A stretch of 9,733 bases of DNA, from positions 1 through 9,733 of the forward strand of contig URMR01000065.1 in NCBI GenBank assembly GCA_900548935.1, given 5' to 3'. The notes under the pieces were generated by a model that was not told where the DNA came from, did not search any database, and saw only the letters and a program-made list of their open reading frames with translations. The translations under genes and the position numbers were made by a program. Source of the DNA: an uncultured Collinsella sp. GTDB lineage: Bacteria; Actinomycetota; Coriobacteriia; Coriobacteriales; Coriobacteriaceae. This document shows, in pieces, positions 1 through 5,160 of this stretch (its first letter is position 1; the number at the start of each line of letters is the position of its first letter).

Positions 1-397
1 GGCGGCCGCCCTCAAACTCGGCGTCGAGCCACTCGTCGACGATCATCTTGGCGAGCTCGGAGCCCACGACGCGAGCACCAAAGGCAAGCACGTTGGTGTT
101 GTTGTGCATGCGCGAGAGCTTGGCGCTGAAAGGCTCGGAGCACACGACGGCGCGTACGCCCTCGACCTTGTTGGCGGCCAGGCTAATCCCGACACCGGTG
201 CCGCAGATCAGGATGCCCAGATCGACGTCGCCGTTGGCAACGGCCTTACCCACCTTGTAGCCGGCGATGGGGTAGTCAAAGCTCTCGGAGGTGTCGGTGC
301 CAAAGTTCACGACCTCGCAGCCGCGCTCCTTCAGGTGCTCGGAGATGATGTTTTTTAGCTCGACGGCGGCGTGGTCGTTGCCGATACCGATCTTCAT
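1..397 (-). CDS. rpiB: Ribose-5-phosphate isomerase B, 5' part (runs off left edge)
   Basis: It interconverts ribose 5-phosphate and ribulose 5-phosphate in the cytosolic non-oxidative pentose phosphate pathway. Translation of the minus strand from the ATG at 397 gives 132 residues that read as the RpiB/LacAB sugar isomerase fold. The N-terminus MKIGIGNDHAA carries the Asp8-His9 pair, the catalytic cysteine sits at residue 65 in ICGTGVGIS, and the substrate-phosphate region RMHNNTNVLAFGAR lies at 96-109. The family is about 145-150 residues long, so only the last 15 or so are missing beyond position 1. A good ribosome-binding site (AGAGAGGA, minus strand, about 405-411) precedes the ATG. The gene is divergent from the cysteine desulfidase gene across a 273-bp gap. 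LacA/LacB subunits belong to the same fold, but the intact catalytic Cys and single-gene context favour RpiB. Confidence 0.93.
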   Translation of the reverse strand, partial: MKIGIGNDHAAVELKNIISEHLKERGCEVVNFGTDTSESFDYPIAGYKVGKAVANGDVDLGILICGTGVGISLAANKVEGVRAVVCSEPFSAKLSRMHNNTNVLAFGARVVGSELAKMIVDEWLDAEFEGGR

Positions 398-478
398 GGA
401 TGGTTCCTCTCTGGTCTGTGCGGCGAGATTGCTAAAGGTTTTACCGCGTTCGACTGCATGATAGCGCGACTTTTGCGT

Positions 479-498
479 AAACGCTCGGGCGTTTTTTT
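479..498 (+). terminator. Terminator-like hairpin with T7, no plus-strand gene upstream
   Basis: AAACGC (479-484) pairs with GCGTTT (489-494) around a TCGG loop and runs into seven T (492-498). The shape is that of a small intrinsic terminator read on the plus strand, but the only gene upstream in the window (rpiB) is on the minus strand. The stem is short and only half GC, so chance or a minus-strand regulatory role is possible. Confidence 0.35.
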
Positions 499-659
499 GT
501 CAAACGCTTTAGCTTATAGCCAAGACTAGCTTTTCATGAATGAATGCTGTCAGATTGCGCTTGAACGCCGTCCGCCGGAACCATGGTTGCGGTTTTTGAT
601 GCATTGTTATCAAATAAAAGGAGCTAACTATTTTTGAGAGCCCAGCCCGTTATGCAAGC

Positions 660-664
660 AGGAG
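660..664 (+). promoter_or_regulatory. Ribosome-binding site that fixes the cysteine desulfidase start
   Basis: AGGAG sits 6 nt before the ATG at 671. An in-frame TGA at 635-637 rules out any longer version, so ATG 671 is the start. Confidence 0.8.
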
Positions 665-670
665 ATACCT

Positions 671-1990
671 ATGCCTACCGATTCCCTTCGTGATGCCGCG
701 TTTTGCGATGTTTTGAACCGCGAGCTTGTCTGTGCACTCGGCTGCACCGAGCCCATTGCCGTTGCCTATGCAGCGGCGCTGGCGAGCCAGACGCTCGGTT
801 GCGAACCCGACCATATGGACGTTGCCTGCTCGGGCAACATCATCAAGAACGTTAAGAGCGTGACCGTGCCCAACTCGGGCGGTATGCACGGTATTGAGGC
901 CGCGGCCGTGCTGGGTGCCGTGGGCGGCGACGCCAAGAGCGCGCTCGAGGTGCTCGAGAGCGTTAACGATGAAGACCGCGCTCGCGTGGCCGAGCTCCTC
1001 GCCGACGCCGGCTACTGCGATGTGTCGCTTGTCGAGGGCGTGCCCAACCTCTACATCAAGGTGACTGCGACGGCCGGGGGCCATACCGCGGTCGTCGAGA
1101 TTACCGATCACCACACTAATGTCACGTGCCATACGCTCGATGGTATTCCGGTATGCGGCAAGTCAGCGGGGGAGTGTGCCGCCTGCGCCGAGCGCGTGGT
1201 GGCCGAGCGTGCGGCGGATAAGGCCGATACCCCTATGAGCATTGAGTCCATCATCGACTTTATCGAGGACGGTGACATTGAGGACGCCCGTGCTGCCGTT
1301 GAGCGTCAGATTGAGCTGAATGGCGCGATCAGTGCCGAGGGCCTTGCGCACGCTTGGGGCGCCGAGGTGGGTCGTACACTGTTGGGCGCTCGTGCTGATG
1401 ACGTCGCCTGCCGTGCCCGTGCCCGTGCGGCCGCCGGGTCCGACGCCCGCATGAACGGTTGCGCGCTGCCGGTCGCCATTGTGTGCGGCTCGGGCAATCA
1501 GGGCATTACCTGCGCATTGCCCGTCATGGAGTATGCCGAGTACCTGCGCTGCGACCACGATCGCCTGGTGCGCGCCGTGATGCTGTCCGATCTTATCGCT
1601 GTGCATATCAAGAGCTATATCGGTGCACTCTCGGCGTTTTGCGGTGCTATTTGCGCCGCATGTGGTGCCGGTGCCGCGATTACCTGGCTGTGCGGTGGCA
1701 CGCGCGAGCAGATCGGCGCGACGGTCTCGAACACGCTCGGCAACGTTGGCGGCATCGTGTGCGATGGCGCCAAGGCAAGCTGTGCCGCCAAGATTTCCGC
1801 CGCCGTCGATGCGGCGATTCTGGGCCACGATATGGCCATGCAGGGCCGCGGTTTCCGTGCCGGCGAAGGCCTGATCCAGGATACCGTTGAGCAGACAATC
1901 GCCAGCATGGGCTACGTAGGCCGCGTGGGCATGAAGGACACCGACGTCGAGATCCTCAACATCATGATTGGCAAGACTCGAGTTTGTTAA
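671..1990 (+). CDS. cyuA: L-cysteine desulfidase, [4Fe-4S] type (CyuA/YhaM, UPF0597 family)
   Basis: It probably breaks L-cysteine down to pyruvate, ammonia and hydrogen sulfide in the cytosol, using an oxygen-sensitive iron-sulfur cluster instead of PLP. The 439-residue length matches E. coli YhaM/CyuA (about 436). The family signature LGCTEPIAVAYAAA is at 23-36. Cys25 corresponds to the catalytic Cys25 described for the Methanocaldococcus jannaschii enzyme. Cluster ligands are expected at Cys281 (GSGNQGITC) and at Cys324 and Cys331 (FCGAICAACGAG); the 7-residue spacing of the last pair fits the archaeal enzyme (Cys322/Cys329). Cys328 is extra. The gene stands alone, with no cyuP-like transporter or cyuR-like regulator beside it, and its stop overlaps that of the convergent HAD gene. 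Catalysis on cysteine is inferred from the family; a serine dehydratase-like activity is the main alternative. Confidence 0.88.
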   Translation: MPTDSLRDAAFCDVLNRELVCALGCTEPIAVAYAAALASQTLGCEPDHMDVACSGNIIKNVKSVTVPNSGGMHGIEAAAVLGAVGGDAKSALEVLESVNDEDRARVAELLADAGYCDVSLVEGVPNLYIKVTATAGGHTAVVEITDHHTNVTCHTLDGIPVCGKSAGECAACAERVVAERAADKADTPMSIESIIDFIEDGDIEDARAAVERQIELNGAISAEGLAHAWGAEVGRTLLGARADDVACRARARAAAGSDARMNGCALPVAIVCGSGNQGITCALPVMEYAEYLRCDHDRLVRAVMLSDLIAVHIKSYIGALSAFCGAICAACGAGAAITWLCGGTREQIGATVSNTLGNVGGIVCDGAKASCAAKISAAVDAAILGHDMAMQGRGFRAGEGLIQDTVEQTIASMGYVGRVGMKDTDVEILNIMIGKTRVC

Positions 1991-2745
1991 GACAGTTCGT
2001 CGGCTATTTGGTGCTCGTAGAAGGCTTCGATTACGGCGTTGAAGTCGCGGGCGAAGTCTTCCATGGTTCCGTGCCAGGTGGCTCGGCTGGGCTTGCCTTG
2101 GCCCACAAAGGCGGTTTGGATGCCGCAATCGGGGGACGGGAAGTCGCGTTTGGGATCGTTGCCCACCATAAGGACCTCGTGTGGCTCGAGTCCCATCACC
2201 TGAAGCTGCTCTAGATAGTAGGTGGCATCGGGCTTGCAGCGGGTGGTGTTTCCCATGTGCGTGACGAGCTCAAAGGGGGCGTCGGCAAGGTCGCCCCAGC
2301 CCATGCGGCACTCGATGGCCCCCTGGGGAAAGCTGGGGTTGGTAAAGAGCGCGCAGCGCAGCCCTGCGTCCTGTACTGCCTGGAGTGCGGCGTGCGCGCC
2401 CGGCATGGCGTGAGCGTTAATGACATCGTCGTTCTTGTATGGAAGCACTTCGCGGTCGTAGTAGGTAAACGCCTCGTAGATGATCGGATCGGAGAGGCAG
2501 ATGCCGCACCTGCGCTCGACCTCGGTGCGGTAAAACTCAAGATTGGTGCGGTTGTCCGTGCCGCTGCGGCGATTGGCGTTGAGGTCGACCAGGATGGTGC
2601 CGAGGCGCGCCATCGTGCCACCGCGGCTGCGGCGCCCGATATCCGCGAGCATCGATGAGACATCCTTAAAATAGCGAAGGATGAACGCGTTGAGGTTGAT
2701 GCTAAGAAGCGTCTCGTCCATATCGAAAACGACTGCTTTGAGCAC
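1987..2745 (-). CDS. HAD-superfamily hydrolase (phosphatase-like), GTG start
   Basis: It is a cytosolic haloacid-dehalogenase-fold hydrolase, probably a phosphatase acting on a small phosphorylated metabolite; the substrate cannot be read from sequence. The 252 residues carry all four HAD motifs. Motif I is FDMDET with nucleophile Asp8 and acid/base Asp10. Motif II is FTN with Thr135. Motif III is CKPD with Lys171. Motif IV is GNDPKRDF (195-202) with Asp197 and Asp201 as Mg2+ ligands. A helical cap lies between motifs I and II (about residues 17-110), which marks subfamily I. The start is GTG at 2745, set by AAAGGTG on the minus strand 5-7 nt upstream. Its stop shares TTAA with the stop of the convergent cysteine desulfidase gene, so neither gene has a spacer terminator. 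Confidence 0.85.
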   Translation of the reverse strand: MLKAVVFDMDETLLSINLNAFILRYFKDVSSMLADIGRRSRGGTMARLGTILVDLNANRRSGTDNRTNLEFYRTEVERRCGICLSDPIIYEAFTYYDREVLPYKNDDVINAHAMPGAHAALQAVQDAGLRCALFTNPSFPQGAIECRMGWGDLADAPFELVTHMGNTTRCKPDATYYLEQLQVMGLEPHEVLMVGNDPKRDFPSPDCGIQTAFVGQGKPSRATWHGTMEDFARDFNAVIEAFYEHQIADELS

Positions 2746-2834
2746 GCGGGCACCTTTCTCGAAAAATCGTTCCAGAATCGTTGGCTCCGGATACTTTACC
2801 CCAAAGCTGTATGCCTAACTGTCTATCGTCAACT

Positions 2835-2876
2835 TATGGAGACGGTCGTCCACAAGATTGCGAAAAAGTCTCCATA
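2835..2876. repeat. Perfect 9-bp inverted repeat upstream of the HAD gene and rpsA
   Basis: TATGGAGAC at 2835-2843 and GTCTCCATA at 2868-2876 are exact inverted copies separated by 24 nt. No T tract follows on either strand, so it is not an intrinsic terminator. It lies next to a minus-strand TTGACG and upstream of the rpsA promoter candidate, so a protein-binding site with two half-sites is possible. Function unknown. Confidence 0.5.
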
Positions 2877-2900
2877 CGAGTAAAAAATCGCAGTTCACGC

Positions 2901-2929
2901 TTGAAATCGAAATGATTTCCCCGTAACCT
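2901..2929 (+). promoter_or_regulatory. Candidate sigma-70-type promoter of rpsA
   Basis: TTGAAA (2901-2906), a 17-bp spacer, then TAACCT (2924-2929), which keeps the first two and last bases of the -10 consensus. The spacer contains a small inverted repeat, GAAATC (2903-2908) and GATTTC (2914-2919). Transcription would begin near 2936. This is by eye only. Confidence 0.4.
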
Positions 2930-3031
2930 ATACGAACGTGATTGCATAAGCGTCACATTAGTATCTGTCGGCTCCCGAGTGTTCCTAAACGTTGTGTGCT
3001 TGTCGCACCCTTCTGTAGGTCCTAGCAATCG

Positions 3032-3056
3032 GGGCCCCGTAGTTCGAAAGGGGTCC
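3032..3056 (+). promoter_or_regulatory. Hairpin sequestering the rpsA ribosome-binding site
   Basis: GGGCCCC (3032-3038) can pair with GGGGTCC (3050-3056): six G-C pairs and one G-U around an 11-nt loop. The right arm contains most of the only Shine-Dalgarno sequence for rpsA, AAAGGGG (3047-3053), 7 nt before the TTG start. When folded it would hide the ribosome site. In E. coli, S1 represses its own mRNA through a structured leader; whether this hairpin does the same job is inference. Confidence 0.5.
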
Positions 3057-3060
3057 ACCT

Positions 3061-4227
3061 TTGAGTGAGATTCAGAACTCGTCCATTTTCTCTCTTGACG
3101 ATGTCAACGAGGAGGAGATGAACAACCTCATCGACGGTACGATTACCGACTTTGATGAGGGCGATCTCGTTAACGGCACTGTCGTTAAGATCGAGCATGA
3201 CGAGGTGCTCGTTGACATCGGATTCAAGTCCGAGGGCGTTATCCCGGTCCGCGAGCTGTCCATCCGCAAGGACGCTAACCCTGCAGACATCGTTGCACTC
3301 GGTGATCCCATCGAGGCTCTGGTTCTCCAGAAGGAGGACAAGGACGGTCGTCTGGTCCTGTCCAAGAAGCGTGCCGAGTACGAGCGTGCTTGGAACCGCA
3401 TCGAGGAGAAGTTCAACTCCGGCGAGAACGTCGAGGGCGAGGTTATCGAGGTTGTCAAGGGCGGCCTGATCCTCGACATCGGCCTGCGTGGCTTCCTGCC
3501 CGCTTCCCTCGTCGACCTCCGTCGCGTCAAGGACCTCACCTCCTACATGGGCACCCGCATCGAGGCCCGCGTCATCGAGATGGACCGCAACCGCAACAAC
3601 GTCGTCCTCTCCCGTCGCGTCGTGCTCGAGGAGTCCCGTAAGGCCGAGCGCTCCGAGATCCTGTCCAAGCTCAAGTCTGGCATGCGTCTCCAGGGCACCG
3701 TTTCCTCCATCGTCGACTTCGGCGCCTTCGTCGACCTCGGCGGTATCGACGGCCTCATCCACATCTCCGAGCTCTCCTGGAACCACGTCAACCATCCTTC
3801 CGAGGTTGTCAAGGTCGGCCAGGAGGTCGAGGTCGAGGTTCTCGACGTCGATCTCAACCGCGAGCGCATCTCCCTTGGTCTCAAGCAGACCACCGAGGAT
3901 CCGTGGCGCGCACTGGTCAAGAAGTACCCCGTCGGCGCTATCGTCGAGGGCACTGTGACCAAGCTTGTCCCGTTCGGCGCTTTCGTCGACCTGGGCGAGG
4001 GCATCGAGGGCCTGGTGCACATTTCCGAGATGGCCAACAAGCACGTCGATCAGCCTTCTCAGGTCACCCACGTGGGCGACAAGGTTCAGGTCAAGGTCAT
4101 GGAGATCGACCTCGACCGTCGTCGTATCTCCCTGTCCATGAAGTCCGCTGCTGAGACTCTGGGCGTCGAGATCGAGGTCACCCCGCTGCCTTCCGAGAAG
4201 AAGGACGAGGAGACCGACGCCGAGTAA
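3061..4227 (+). CDS. rpsA: Ribosomal protein S1 (30S), four S1 domains, TTG start
   Basis: It is the RNA-binding protein of the small ribosomal subunit that helps load mRNA. The 388 residues contain four S1 RNA-binding domains at about 34-103, 121-187, 206-275 and 291-361. Domains 3 and 4 are the most typical, with FGAFVDLGGIDGLIHISELS and FGAFVDLGEGIEGLVHISEM. A short acidic N-terminus (about 30 residues) and a charged C-terminal tail rich in Lys, Asp and Glu flank them. The E. coli protein has six domains (557 residues); four-domain forms are usual in actinobacteria and Firmicutes. The start is TTG at 3061 with AAAGGGG 7 nt upstream; an in-frame TAG at 3040 excludes a longer form. Codons are strongly biased to C-ending ones (TCC, CTC, ATC, GTC), unlike the neighbours, as expected for a highly expressed gene. 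It is single-gene and ends in a strong terminator. Confidence 0.93.
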   Translation: MSEIQNSSIFSLDDVNEEEMNNLIDGTITDFDEGDLVNGTVVKIEHDEVLVDIGFKSEGVIPVRELSIRKDANPADIVALGDPIEALVLQKEDKDGRLVLSKKRAEYERAWNRIEEKFNSGENVEGEVIEVVKGGLILDIGLRGFLPASLVDLRRVKDLTSYMGTRIEARVIEMDRNRNNVVLSRRVVLEESRKAERSEILSKLKSGMRLQGTVSSIVDFGAFVDLGGIDGLIHISELSWNHVNHPSEVVKVGQEVEVEVLDVDLNRERISLGLKQTTEDPWRALVKKYPVGAIVEGTVTKLVPFGAFVDLGEGIEGLVHISEMANKHVDQPSQVTHVGDKVQVKVMEIDLDRRRISLSMKSAAETLGVEIEVTPLPSEKKDEETDAE

Positions 4228-4251
4228 ATCGGTTTGACGATCACTTGTTTT

Positions 4252-4285
4252 AAGGGATCCGTCCGCAATGGACGGATCCCTTTTT
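4252..4285 (+). terminator. Intrinsic terminator of rpsA
   Basis: A 13-bp perfect stem, AAGGGATCCGTCC (4252-4264) against GGACGGATCCCTT (4270-4282), with a GCAAT loop and a T5 tract at 4281-4285. It begins 24 nt after the rpsA stop codon. Confidence 0.93.
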
Positions 4286-4307
4286 GCATTTGACGCCGAG
4301 ATGCGCG

Positions 4308-4336
4308 ATGCTGCCCGGGCGCAATGCTGCCCGGGC
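4308..4336. repeat. Two tandem copies of a 13-nt repeat
   Basis: ATGCTGCCCGGGC occurs at 4308-4320 and again at 4324-4336, separated by GCA. Each copy contains the palindrome GCCCGGGC. It lies just behind the rpsA terminator. No function can be assigned. Confidence 0.6.
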
Positions 4337-4355
4337 TGTCCACAGACTATTGGAT

Positions 4356-4404
4356 TGTCGGTGCATGAAAAATGCCGACATCCCGCCTCGGGGAGGAGGC
4401 GGGA
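4356..4404. repeat. Two back-to-back hairpins upstream of rnpB
   Basis: The first pairs TGTCGG (4356-4361) plus CAT (4364-4366) with ATGCCGACA (4372-4380) across a 2-nt bulge and a GAAAA loop. The second pairs TCCCGCCTC (4381-4389) with GAGGCGGGA (4396-4404), nine GC-rich pairs with a 6-nt loop. Neither is followed by a T tract on the plus strand. They may be an rpsA mRNA 3'-end remnant, a regulatory structure upstream of rnpB, or a small palindromic repeat. Confidence 0.45.
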
Positions 4405-4550
4405 ACGCATCGAGTAGACGGAGGGGTGCGGAGCGCGGTCGCGTCTCGACTGACGACGTTGCCCATCGACGACCCTATTGTACTGTATAGCGTGGTTCTT
4501 GGTTTATCGTGTCGAACGCTTGTGTTGTGCCATTGCTTGCGGCAACGGTG

Positions 4551-4559
4551 TGCTACACT
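4551..4559 (+). promoter_or_regulatory. Extended -10 promoter of rnpB
   Basis: TGC followed by TACACT (4554-4559) forms an extended -10 box. Transcription would begin near 4565-4566, right at the 5' strand of helix P1. No good -35 sits at 17 bp (TTGCTT at 4533-4538 gives 15 bp), which an extended -10 can tolerate. Confidence 0.6.
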
Positions 4560-4564
4560 CTTGC

Positions 4565-4932
4565 ACTGCTGAGTGGGCCAGACGGTCGCGCGATGTGCTG
4601 CTTGCAGCACGCGTGAGGAAAGTCCGGGCTCCAGAGGGCGGGATGCCGGCTAACGGCCGGGCGGAGTGATCCGACGGAAAGCGCCGCAGAAAAGAAGACT
4701 CCCACCTGCGCCGCAAGGCGTAAAGGGAAAAGCTGAAACGGTGGTGTAAGAGACCACCAGCGTCGTGGCAACACGGCGGCTTGGCAAGCCCCATCCGGAG
4801 CAAGCGCGAATAGGAACGCTATGGGCCGGCCCGGTCCGCGTTCGGGTAGCGTGCGTGGAGCTGCACGGTAACGTGCAGACAAGATAAATGACCGTTCACG
4901 ACAGAACCCGGCTTATAGGCCCACTTGGCAAC
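4565..4932 (+). ncRNA. rnpB: RNase P RNA, bacterial type A
   Basis: It is the catalytic RNA that trims the 5' leader from precursor tRNAs. Universal conserved blocks are readable in order. GAGGAAAGTCCGGGCTCC is at about 4615-4632. GTGGTGTAAGAGACCACC (the P12-side core) is near 4741. CCGGAGCAAG with GAATAGG is at about 4795-4815. ACAGAACCCGGCTTAT is at about 4901-4916 and pairs back with the first block to form P4. The ends close into helix P1: TGCTGAGTGGGCC (4567-4579) pairs with GGCCCACTTGGCA (4918-4930), 13 pairs including two G-U. P2 is GACGGTC with GACCGTT. The length, about 368 nt, fits type A. The exact 3' end is set from P1 and may be off by a few bases. No clean intrinsic terminator follows directly. 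Confidence 0.95.
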
Positions 4933-4946
4933 TATGTTGACGCTGC

Positions 4947-5045
4947 GAACCCGTCAGCGCGGCAATCTGCCTTTCAAGCCTTCGGGCATGACCATAAGGT
5001 CAATGCCCTTGTCTTTCAAGGCACCTTGCTCGCGCTGACGGGTTC
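4947..5045. repeat. 99-nt long-hairpin palindromic element (MITE-like or structured RNA)
   Basis: The whole segment folds on itself. The outer arms, GAACCCGTCAGCGCG (4947-4961) and CGCGCTGACGGGTTC (5031-5045), are a perfect 15-bp inverted repeat. Moving inward, GCAA pairs with TTGC, TGCCTT (4968-4973) with AAGGCA (5018-5023), AAG with CTT, GGGCAT (4984-4989) with ATGCCC (5003-5008), and GACC with GGTC, closing on an ATAA loop. That is about 38 pairs with small internal loops. CGCTG occurs on both sides (4941-4945 and 5047-5051), one base outside the arms, like a target-site duplication. No T tract follows, so it is not a standard terminator, and it encodes no protein. It could be a palindromic mobile repeat, a processing/stability element for the rnpB 3' end, or a small RNA. 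Confidence 0.7.
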
Positions 5046-5100
5046 TCGCTGTTGGTGACGGTATCATTGGCGTTTCCGTTCTTGTTGGCGAGGTCAACGG

Positions 5101-5120
5101 TACGGCCTTTGCCGTATTAT
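5101..5120 (+). terminator. Weak terminator-like hairpin downstream of rnpB
   Basis: TACGGC (5101-5106) pairs with GCCGTA (5111-5116) around CTTT, followed by TTAT. The stem is only 6 bp and the T tract is poor, so it is at best a weak stop for rnpB read-through before the next gene. Confidence 0.3.
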
Positions 5121-5160
5121 TGAGGCTGTTTGTTGCTTTGCTTGTTGTTGAGGGGCTTTG

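Larger units (their letters stand above)
398..670. other. Divergent intergenic region between rpiB and the cysteine desulfidase gene
   Basis: This 273-bp AT-richer gap must hold promoters for both flanking genes. On the minus strand a perfect TTGACA lies at 503-498, but no convincing -10 follows at 16-18 bp. On the plus strand a weak candidate is TTGCGG at 587-592, then 17 bp, then TCAAAT at 610-615. A strong AAAAGGAG (616-623) lies well upstream of the real ribosome-binding site of the desulfidase. A plus-facing terminator-like hairpin at 479-498 is listed separately. I see no RNA gene or protein gene of normal size here. Confidence 0.5.
2746..3060. other. Divergent intergenic region upstream of rpsA and the HAD gene
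   Basis: This 315-bp gap carries no protein gene. From left to right it holds the HAD ribosome-binding site, a minus-strand TTGACG (2832-2827), a 9-bp inverted repeat (2835-2876), a candidate rpsA promoter (2901-2929) and a hairpin that covers the rpsA ribosome-binding site (3032-3056). The rpsA leader would be about 125 nt long, enough for leader-based control. Confidence 0.5.
4286..4550. other. Intergenic region between rpsA terminator and rnpB promoter
   Basis: I see no convincing gene. It holds a 13-nt direct repeat (4308-4336), two adjacent hairpins (4356-4380 and 4381-4404), and a weak possible upstream promoter (TTGCCC 4459-4464, 16 bp, TACTGT 4481-4486). The short open frames here are Arg-rich composition artefacts without ribosome-binding sites. 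Confidence 0.45.

Noticed and set aside
498..503. Perfect minus-strand TTGACA upstream of rpiB as its -35
   Set aside because: No acceptable -10 lies 16-18 bp downstream (TTTACG, TTACGC, TACGCA), so it is not listed as a promoter.
1163..2128. 321-codon minus-strand open frame over the cysteine desulfidase gene
   Set aside because: It is the antisense shadow of a well-recognised gene in high-GC DNA. It has low-complexity Gly/Ala/His/Arg composition and no recognisable motif.
4336..4346. DnaA-box-like TGTCCACA near rnpB
   Set aside because: It matches only 7 of 9 bases of the consensus, stands alone, and nothing else suggests an origin.
3022..4410. 462-codon minus-strand open frame covering all of rpsA
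   Set aside because: It mirrors the S1 codon bias (Asp/Leu/Val rich repeats opposite GAG/GTC codons) and crosses the rpsA terminator. The S1 domains on the plus strand are unambiguous.
4284..4670. Short open frames between rpsA and rnpB or inside rnpB
   Set aside because: They lack ribosome sites, are Arg/Ala-rich by composition, and several overlap conserved RNase P RNA helices.
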